NCBI GenBank assembly: GCA_013423325.1
Contig: BLJB01000003.1
Location: forward strand, 1 to 64,000
Reading direction: 5' to 3'
DNA: 64,000 nucleotides
Source of the DNA: Usnea hakonensis
Lineage: Eukaryota > Ascomycota > Lecanoromycetes > Lecanorales > Parmeliaceae
Of this stretch, positions 57,838-64,000 are shown piece by piece. The position numbers and the translations under genes were made by a program. The stretch's first letter is position 1, and every line of letters starts with the position of its first letter. The notes beneath the pieces are model-generated. The model made no database searches. It was not told where the DNA came from and saw only the letters and a list, made by a program, of their open reading frames with translations.

Positions 57838-59017
57838 TCAATCGTATAGCCAAGCGAAGCAGCATTCCACCGCAACGGGAACGAAGATCGTGACCGCCGC
57901 TATCTGACCAAATGTCCACTGACTATCCGTGTCATCATTTCCGGCATTCTGAGCCATCTGCTGTTGGAAACTCCGCAGTCTGAAGATAGTCCATAGTTGG
58001 CTTATGGCGATGACTGGTACGGCAGTGAAGATGACGATGGACAGCCAAGACAATTGACTTTCCTTTGTCGGATATCGTGCGCGGAGTCGTTGAAGGAGCC
58101 ATGAGTTCTCGTGGTGCCTTTGTAGTGCAAGCCAAATGATTTTGACCAAGGCCAACAGACAGACGAAGACGGATCCAGCCACGCTGAAGAAGTCCATGGC
58201 AATGACCTCACGGTTCGACAGTGCATCAACGCCTACGGTACAAGCTGCCTCGATCATGTTCCAATCATTCGTTGAAATGACTTGACTCTTTCCACCTATC
58301 GCACTTGTACCAAATGTCTCCGTCATCCGGCTCAGGAAAGGATAGATGAACAACAACCAGCATAGTGCGAACAGGAGGAACCTCAACTGCTCCTTGCGTT
58401 CTTGGCTTTTCTGACCCTTGATAGTGCTGACATGGTCCCTGTGCGGTTCCCGCAGGAGACTAGGATTGAATGCCACGTAAAGGAGTGGGATGATGGTCAA
58501 CAACGACACCGCCCAGGTGATCTTAGCGGTACTGTCCCCCATACCGTTGGCATTGATCCCAAAATCGAGACGGACAAGTACGACGATGCACGCAAGTTGG
58601 ACAGAGAAAGTGAAGAAGACTGCGCAGTCGTAAAAAGAGCTGCAACCCCGTCTGATCACGGAGATGTATCTAACGAGCGATTCAGAGGGCATTGTGTTTC
58701 TTTTTTTGCTCGTTCTTAGGAGCAAGGTATATAAGAGGGAAATAAGGACCAAGCCAACGACGTTTTCGATTATGTAGCCGACAATCATCTTCGTACCCTG
58801 TCAGCAGCGTCTCGTGCAAAAGGGACAAGCATTTGCGTACCCCGACCCCCGAAATGTCTGGATTGCCCGAGCCCCACAGGGCATTGCATATTTCAGCCTT
58901 GCACTGGTCAACAAGAGCGAAATCATTAGCGGTGGTGTTTCTAATCTTCGCGATGTAATTCGGAAAATTTGTTCTGGAGGTAAGGCTGCCACAGTCGACG
59001 ACCGTCCTGTTCACCAT
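57838..59017 (-). CDS. Seven-transmembrane protein of unknown function, fungal
   Basis: Two minus-strand exons, 59017-58841 and 58797-57838, phase 0 join, about 378 aa (398 if the in-frame ATG at 59077 is used). The N-terminal part holds VVDCGSLTSRTNF, VDQCKAEICNALWGSGNPDI and a GVG turn, a Cys-containing pre-membrane segment with N-glycosylation sites (NRT, NTT). Seven hydrophobic stretches follow, including IIENVVGLVLISLLYTLLL, FFTFSVQLACIVVLVRLDFG, ITWAVSLLTIIPLLYVAF, LRFLLFALCWLLFIYPFL, SVAGSVFVCLLALVKIIWLA, WLSIVIFTAVPVIAISQLW and AAVTIFVPVAVECCFAWLY. The CxxxxC...GNPDISG motif ahead of the first helix recalls a family of fungal membrane proteins without known ligand. It may be receptor-like, which is a guess. 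Confidence 0.7.
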
Positions 59018-59411
59018 TGCTGATTTATTGTGGAGAGGATGGTTATGTGTGGTTGTCGTGGATATCTGACGGTTCAAAAATGCGTTTACGCCCGATGGGT
59101 CTAGATTGTCGTCAACTTTTGCCTTTTTGAATGGGATATGGATAAGGATTTACCGAATCCCTGAGGCGACCCCAATGGTTGTAAGTGCTCAGCCGTGCCG
59201 CGATGTCAGCCCCCTCAGTTCTAGGCCTGGTGGGCTCCTTTCAGCCCAATGTATAAGAAGATAGCGGAAGCCCTTGCGACTTCAACGTCTATTCAATTTT
59301 CCAGTCAAGTCAAGGACAGGTGGCGACTGTTCTATCCTGTAAAGCCGAACTGCACTCTTGAGTAATAAATCAATACACCCCTCAGGGCCATTGAATCCAA
59401 AAGCCGTCTCA

Positions 59412-59903
59412 ATGCAAGCCACTGCTGATAGCCAGCCGCAAAGCCCAGACAGCTTGCGGCAATCTCTCACAAATTCTGGATTTATCACTAGCGCACTTAG
59501 TTACACGGCAACGATCTCGACTTCCTTCTCGAAGACAACAAATGGTACAGCGACAGAAGTTCAACCATCTGCAGTTCCCAGTGCAACCAGCACACCTGGA
59601 AGGACCACATCGCCTGGAGGAGCTGTTGACACAGGTAAGTGCCCGGACGACAAAGGAGTTCTTGCACATTCACAGCGCTAATGGGCCCGAGCAAGGCTTG
59701 ACGTCAGGTGATATAGCTGGCATTGCCGTCTCGGTAGCAGTGGTGCTTGGGTTACTCTTCTGTTGGTATGTTGATTCCTGATCCGAGACAAGGACGTACA
59801 GGATGCAAACCGAACAAACAGGCTGCGGCCCAGGAAATGGAAGCTCAAAGCCAAGCCAAAAACAAAGACAAATGAGAAAACCAACGCGACAAAACCTCAA
59901 TAG
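59412..59903 (+). CDS. Small single-pass membrane protein, Ser/Thr-rich
   Basis: Three exons are inferred, 59412-59634, 59696-59765 and 59822-59903, about 124 aa. The Ser/Thr-rich N-terminal part (SALSYTATISTSFSKTTNG) is followed by GLTSGDIAGIAVSVAVVLGL, a membrane helix of the Mid2/WSC kind, then after the last intron a basic tail starting LRPRKWKLKAK. I see no signal peptide, so a further 5' exon may be missing. A different acceptor at about 59801 would give a Gln-rich tail instead; I prefer the basic one because stop-transfer tails are basic. The frame also opens upstream from a TTG at 59358 without an ATG. Confidence 0.45.
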
Positions 59904-60599
59904 GTAGGCTCTGCGACCAGATCGACAGACAAAACTGCAAGCATGTTCGCATTGCACTCTCCGCAAGACAGTTTGGAATCATGACGGGGTTCACGATGTG
60001 AGATGTTCCGTTCCAACGCCGCCGATCTAGGGGCTACCCACAGGTCTCGTCGATGAGTGCTAAAGCAAGCATCCCCCGCATCAAAGAGATTTCCATGGGG
60101 AACGAACATCGTGAAAAGGGTGCGCGTTACTCGCATGGTATTCTTACTTCAGTTCGATCAAAGGAGCATATGACTGGTCGCCCGCACGGGTCTTATACCA
60201 TCAGCTTCGTTCTCGTTGGACGTCACTCGGATGCAGGTGGCCATTTTTGGTGATGTGCTCACGTCCGATATGCAATTCGATAGGGTCCAACGGATGATTC
60301 AGCGATCAGCCTTGGACCATTGGCAGAGAGAAAGGACCAAAACCATGGAAAAGGGAGTAGAAATCCGGAATAAACCTGTGATTGATAGGATCGGATAAGC
60401 TTCCTGGTAGATACATCACCTATCAGATTCGTCAGAGTCTCCCTTGTCCCAAGCCAATACTTGTTATATAAATCAACCCCTCACCTCATCCACCAGACCC
60501 ACTCCTCCATCATCAACAACCAACATACAATCCATCCAACCTAATCCACCAACTCAAAACCCCGAGACAACGGTCCCTCAATCCCCAACAACAAGCACC
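59904..60599. other. Intergenic, promoter of the small secreted protein
   Basis: No gene is seen in the first 500 bases. The last 150 hold a CCAAT box, a TATA box and a CA-rich leader (60480-60599). Confidence 0.5.
60454..60472 (+). promoter_or_regulatory. CCAAT box and TATA box
   Basis: CCAAT lies at 60454-60458 and TATATAAA at 60465-60472, about 130 bp before the ATG at 60600, followed by a CA-rich leader. This fits a strongly expressed fungal gene. Confidence 0.6.
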
Positions 60600-60860
60600 A
60601 TGCACCCCACCCCCCTCACCACCGCCCTCGCCCTCGCCCTCACCCTCACCCTCCCCACCCCCGCCCTCGCCGGCCCCGCCGCCTACGGCATCTGTCAAGC
60701 AGGCTGCGCCACCGTCGCCGTGGCCTGCTATTCTGCCGCCGGAGCGGTTATGGGCGTGACGGCGGGCGCGGCGGCCCCGCCCGCGGTGCTGGCTTGCAAT
60801 GCGGCGTATGGGTCGTGCCAGGCGGCTTGTTGGGCGGCTTTGGTGGTGCCGACGCCTTGA
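60600..60860 (+). CDS. Small secreted Cys-rich protein, Zys3-like
   Basis: 86 aa in one exon. The signal peptide is a very regular Ala/Leu/Thr run (TTALALALTLTLPTPALAG) encoded by near-repeated GCCCTC/ACCCTC triplets. The mature part has two similar halves: AAYGICQAGCATVAVACYSA and AAYGSCQAACWAALV, with a MGVTAGAAAPPAVLACN linker, and six cysteines in all. It resembles small fungal proteins annotated as zygote-specific Zys3-like; the function is unknown. Its size, secretion and TATA box fit an effector- or hydrophobin-like surface role, which is speculation. The upstream in-frame extension to 60444 is leader sequence. GC at third positions is very high compared with neighbours. Confidence 0.7.
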   Translation: MHPTPLTTALALALTLTLPTPALAGPAAYGICQAGCATVAVACYSAAGAVMGVTAGAAAPPAVLACNAAYGSCQAACWAALVVPTP

Positions 60861-61045
60861 TGTTTGAGATTTGTGTGTGTTTGTGTGGGGGGGGGAAGGT
60901 GTTTTCTACTGTTGCGTGGGGAGAACTATCACGGTGAAATGATGTGGGTAGGGTCAGGGATGACTGGTTAGGTTTGGTTAGATTAGGAGGTTGAGAAGCT
61001 TTGCCAAGGAAGGGAGCATTTCGGCATGTCTGGAGCAGAGGAATT

Positions 61046-62335
61046 TCAATCCAGGCCTTTGAAGGCTGTTATGTGTTGCTGTCCTCCGCTCTGGGTTTTA
61101 CCTTTATTTCGCTTCTTTTTCTTCTTTTTCCGCTTCCGTTGCTCTTCCTCGCTGCTATCTTGCCCACCTTCCTCACTACCATCCTCATCACTACCAAAGC
61201 CGTTAAGCCTCTTGCCGTTTGTTACCCCCAACTCCTCGTCTTCACCCTCTTCGGCCTCGCCATCATCCACCCCATAAGTCTCCTCCCAGACCTTGACGAC
61301 CTGCCCGCCCCCACTGATCAGCCTCTCCCCAACCTCGAATCCCAATCCCAAAACACCCTCCACCTCGTCATGTCTCACCTCTGCCTCGTGCAGCACTTTT
61401 GGTCTCTTCCTACCCAAATACACAAATCTAACAGACCCATCATCCATCCCCACCGCCACCAACGGCCTCTCCCCCACCGCAGCCAGCACGTCAGCACTAG
61501 CCCCCTTCCCCACCACGGCAATAGTTTGCTCATTATCATCCCACGACCCCACCTGCCATATCCTCAAACTTCCCTTCTCACTCCCAACCACCAACTTTTC
61601 ATCTACAACGCAAGAGCTCAGTATTTCCTCTCCCTGATCCTCGCTCTGGATCAGTATTCCTTTTCGCAAATCCATTATCGCTATGGTACCCCCACCTGTG
61701 GTTGCCCATTGTTTGCTGAGTCCGCTTGTGGAGGTGTCGGTTGGCGGTAGTGGGGTTATGGAGGAGACGTATTCGTCGTGTGGATGGTGCGTTTGTTGAG
61801 GTTTGGAGGACGCAAAGGTGGAGTTGGTGCGGAGATCGTAGAGGTAGAGGGCAGAGGAGTCGGTGGAGAGGAGGAGCGTTTGGGGCGATTGGGCGTGGAG
61901 GACGGAGGTCGGGTCAATAGAGTTGCTAGTACAGCAACAGCATGTTAGCAAGGGAAAAAGAAAAGGATCGCGATCAGGTGAAAATATAGGCTTGGAAAAA
62001 AAATTGAGTAGATACCCGTGTAGCGGTACAGCAACTTTACTGGCAACCTGACCCGTCTCCGTCGCCGCAACTTTCACAATCCCATCCGTTCCTGCAGAAA
62101 ACAAATGCTCGCCATCATGGCCGAAGCATAGGCTGCGACAGCTCCCTTTGTGCCGACGGGTGCGCCATGCGGTCTCGATGGTGCTGTTGCGGGCCTCGTG
62201 GGCGTCTGAGGAGGGGAGGCGCTGGAGTTGAACGTGGCCCGAGGCGAGACCTAGGGCGAGGAGAGGGGAGGTGGGGTGGATGGCTTGAGTGAATAGATCG
62301 GAGCGAATGGGGAAGGTGCAGATTGAATTGAACAT
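61046..62335 (-). CDS. JIP5: WD40 repeat ribosome-biogenesis protein Jip5 (WDR55-like)
   Basis: Two minus-strand exons, 62335-62016 and 61925-61046, joined in phase (GG|C), about 399 aa. The start MFNSICTFPIRSDLFTQAIH is the typical Jip5 N-terminus. WD40 repeats follow: HPTSPLLALGLASGHVQLQR, RSLCFGHDGEHLFSAGTDGI, QTLLLSTDSSALYLYDLR, QWATTGGGTIAIMDLRKG, KLVVGSEKGSLRIWQVGSW and GERLISGGGQVVKVWEETYG. The C-terminus is acidic, then strongly basic (RKRKKKKKKRNKGK), a nucleolar-type signal. Unspliced, the intron would insert a Phe/Cys-rich run. Jip5/WDR55 works in pre-rRNA processing in the nucleolus. The frame opens further upstream to 62401, but the conserved Met is at 62335. Confidence 0.92.
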   Translation of the reverse strand: MFNSICTFPIRSDLFTQAIHPTSPLLALGLASGHVQLQRLPSSDAHEARNSTIETAWRTRRHKGSCRSLCFGHDGEHLFSAGTDGIVKVAATETGQVASKVAVPLHGYLLNFFSKPIFSPDRDPFLFPLLTCCCCTSNSIDPTSVLHAQSPQTLLLSTDSSALYLYDLRTNSTFASSKPQQTHHPHDEYVSSITPLPPTDTSTSGLSKQWATTGGGTIAIMDLRKGILIQSEDQGEEILSSCVVDEKLVVGSEKGSLRIWQVGSWDDNEQTIAVVGKGASADVLAAVGERPLVAVGMDDGSVRFVYLGRKRPKVLHEAEVRHDEVEGVLGLGFEVGERLISGGGQVVKVWEETYGVDDGEAEEGEDEELGVTNGKRLNGFGSDEDGSEEGGQDSSEEEQRKRKKKKKKRNKGKTQSGGQQHITAFKGLD

Positions 62336-62431
62336 TGAAGATGGAGGGGGGAAATGCAAGGATTTTGTGCATGTTGTATGCAGCTTTTTTTGGCGGGTCA
62401 TACAACATTAATTAATTTAATGCTTAAGGTA

Positions 62432-62491
62432 CTCGTTTTCACCCGGAAATGCACCACCCTGGGATATGCACCATTAGGGTTAGGGCTTCCC
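62432..62491 (+). repeat. Left terminal inverted repeat with TTAGGGTTAGGG
   Basis: Starts CTCGTTTTCACCCGG and ends GGGCTTCCC. Within it ATGCACCA occurs twice and two telomere-like units (TTAGGGTTAGGG) lie at 62474-62485. Confidence 0.85.
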
Positions 62492-62540
62492 ACCCAAATT
62501 TGGTGGTAGGCAATAAATACTCTCTGCAATAGCAATAGTA

Positions 62541-62653
62541 ATACTTCAGGCATGGTAATTTGAATGCTTCTTATATGGCCATTTGTATACTTTAGGCATA
62601 GTAATTTGAATGCTTCTTATATGGTAATTTGCATACTTCTTATATAGCCATTT
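62541..62653. repeat. Tandem 46-bp unit inside the TIR element
   Basis: Copy 1 begins at 62541 and copy 2 at 62587; both contain TAATTTGAATGCTTCTTATA. A third partial copy (ATACTTCTTATA...) follows at about 62633. Differences are transitions. Confidence 0.7.
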
Positions 62654-63386
62654 CTCTACCCCAAAAAGAGACCCTAGGCCTCAAGAGCATACCTACCCCC
62701 CTATCTTATAGTATCGGACTGCCTGTATTAGATAATGACGTTGTTATTAAGTTGAGGACAGCGATATACGAGGGGGAAGTTATTAGGAGTATCTAGAGTA
62801 GTAATTAGCCCTATATTACCTTATAATTTTAGAATTAAAATACTCGCAAATGTAGTATACGGTCGTAATATTCCTAGTTATATTGCCGGCTATAGAGCTT
62901 AATCAGTATATATAAAGACATAAGAGCTAAGACTCAACCGACTAATCAAAAAATCAGGGTCGCTTCCTATTTGGGACTCTTGGCAGCTGAGTAAGCACGG
63001 TGAAAAAAGTGGCCGCGACCACCAAAATCCTTTCTACTAAAAAAGACTTACAATTTCAATAACTTTATTCCCTATATATATAGTTTTTTAATAACTTCTA
63101 TAATTATAGAGCGTTATTTACGCTTGCTAATAATATTAAAATTATTAAAATCGGTTTAATATACGTAGTGATATAATCTTTTAAAGAAATCTCCCCCCGG
63201 GGGAAGGGGGGTTCTAGGGGATCTCCCCCTAGGAATTAAAAAACCCCCTAGAGAACTTTCACACCAGAAATAACTTTCAAATAAAACTATTATTTAGGAC
63301 CGAGTATCACGAAAATTTTTCGTGGGCCTATACTTGTTGTATATAGAATAACAAGGTAGGAGGCTCGAATATGTGTTATCTACTAG

Positions 63387-63446
63387 GGGAAGCCCTAGCC
63401 CTAATGGTGCATATCCCAGGGTGGTGCATATCCGGGTATATACGAG
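63387..63446 (-). repeat. Right terminal inverted repeat
   Basis: Reverse complement of the left repeat with five differences: three in the TTTC/ATAT block near the end, one in GGAAAT/GGATAT, and one T/C inside the telomere-like part. Confidence 0.85.
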
Positions 63447-63448
63447 TA

Positions 63449-63859
63449 GCCAGGCTACCGGGCGGTCGGCCCAGAGCCTCACCAAGAATTTTAATATACC
63501 GCCTCGTACGTAAAAATATGTTGTATCTCCCTAAAACCCCCGACAAAACAGTCGCGAAGCAATGAACTCGAGGCCGTATACCAAATTTCCTGAGGTCTTT
63601 CTTCATTTTCGGGGCCCTTGGGGTAGAGCGCGAGATGGGGTTTTTGGTGCAGGGACGCTGCCACGAGTCAAGTCGGGTTAATGTTACGGTTTTCTTTCGA
63701 AGCGAGCGCTTTCTATACTCTGCCATAACATAGCTTTGAGACAATGTGGATCCTGATGAGAGTGAAAGATACGCTGCTATGATATGAACGCCAGTATAGA
63801 TACGAAAAGTAGCCTGCTCCTCACCCTTCCAACGTCCATCCATTCGCTCGTCCCAAAGC
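63449..63859. other. Intergenic, no gene seen
   Basis: Flank of the TIR element and 3' region of the next minus-strand gene. A minus-strand frame (63376-63966) runs through here but crosses the right inverted repeat and is not credible. Confidence 0.5.
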
Positions 63860-64000
63860 CTATTTCCTGGACCTCGACCTCTTCTTCTCCCTACCTCCTC
63901 TCCCGGATGAAGAACGCTCCTTATCGGCTCCTTCTCCATCCTTATCCTCGTTTCCTTCCGTTTCACGAGGCTCGGCAGACTCCTTGTGCCTCGCAGACCT
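63860..64000 (-). CDS. Partial CDS: C-terminal Arg/Ser/Glu-rich tail
   Basis: The gene runs off the right edge; only its last 46 codons and a TAG (63860-63862) are seen. The peptide is charged: RSARHKESAEPRETEGNEDK early, then ERSSSGRGGREKKRSRSRK at the end. Such RS/RE tails are common in splicing factors and other RNA-binding proteins. The frame is chosen because it is the only open one with this biased composition. No domain is visible, so the identity is open. Confidence 0.45.
   Translation of the reverse strand, partial: RSARHKESAEPRETEGNEDKDGEGADKERSSSGRGGREKKRSRSRK

Larger units (their letters stand above)
62430..63448. mobile_element. Non-autonomous TIR DNA element, TA-flanked, RIP-like decay
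   Basis: 60-bp terminal inverted repeats (62432-62491 and 63387-63446) match at 55 of 60 positions by eye. They are flanked by TA on both sides (62430-62431, 63447-63448), the target duplication of Tc1/mariner-type elements. The interior of about 895 bp is AT-rich with many TA dinucleotides and has no open frame, so it cannot encode a transposase. Two tandem copies of a 46-bp unit start at 62541 and 62587 and differ by C-to-T and G-to-A changes in CA/TG context, as RIP produces. Short hairpins lie at 63212-63232 and 63308-63324. It is a MITE-like relic or solo remnant. Confidence 0.8.

Noticed and set aside
62474..62485. TTAGGGTTAGGG as a chromosome end or internal telomere
   Set aside because: Only two units, placed inside an inverted repeat that recurs at 63387-63446, with genes on both sides.
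63376..63966. 196-aa minus-strand open frame
   Set aside because: It runs through the right inverted repeat of the element and overlaps the better-supported RS-rich C-terminus in a different frame.

Overview
The window looks like nuclear DNA of a filamentous ascomycete (Pezizomycotina; Dothideomycetes is my guess, on weak evidence). The genes are mostly interrupted by short GT-AG introns (about 50-160 nt) with CTAAC/CTGAC-like branch sites. Several families are fungal: a Zn2Cys6 transcription factor, a PPZ-type phosphatase, GPI-anchored and Kex2-type secreted proteins, an Izh3-like receptor and an hxB-type Moco sulfurase. Intergenic spaces run from 0.3 to 3.5 kb and genes lie on both strands. 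There are no operons, rRNA or recognisable tRNA genes. All exon structures below were built by eye from splice signals and reading phase.

Layout. 0.8-5.7 kb: PPZ phosphatase (+), a Cys-cluster/coiled-coil protein (+), and a decayed fragment of a STAND/NLR-type N-terminal hydrolase module (-). 6-10.7 kb: an acidic unknown protein whose frame continues past a TAG stop, then a SAM+PH Boi/Pob1-like polarity protein (-). 10.7-14.2 kb: a long gene-free stretch ahead of a Zn2Cys6 regulator (14.2-16.3 kb). 17-19.5 kb: molybdenum cofactor sulfurase. 20.3-21.9 kb: a six-exon secreted Cys-rich protein. 22.8 kb: an extraordinary T25-G48 homopolymer junction. 23.5-28.2 kb: two fungal conserved unknowns (-). 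29.7-32.6 kb: a divergent pair, Izh3-like PAQR receptor (-) and THOC5-like THO subunit (+). 33.8-35.1 kb: a 3beta-HSD/SDR with a GC-AG intron. 36.3-41.4 kb: a secreted unknown, a dienelactone hydrolase and a tail-anchor-like membrane protein. 42.7-47.1 kb: a Yor1-like ABCC transporter. 48-52.7 kb: GPI10 (-) and ornithine aminotransferase (+), divergent. 53.7-60.9 kb: a repeat-rich GPI protein, a protein with three zinc-ribbon-like clusters, a 7-TM unknown, a small single-pass protein and an 86-aa secreted peptide. 61-62.3 kb: JIP5 WD40 protein. 62.4-63.4 kb: a RIP-like, AT-rich, about 1-kb TIR element. The window ends inside an RS-rich protein C-terminus.

Most genes are independent housekeeping or accessory functions, and I see no biosynthetic cluster and no defence island. 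The strongest unexplained structures are the TA-flanked element whose 60-bp inverted repeats carry telomere-like TTAGGGTTAGGG, the frameshifted NLR-type fragment, the T25G48 tract, the open frame after the TAG at 7093, and the tandem zinc-ribbon protein. I did not find a convincing new multi-gene system.
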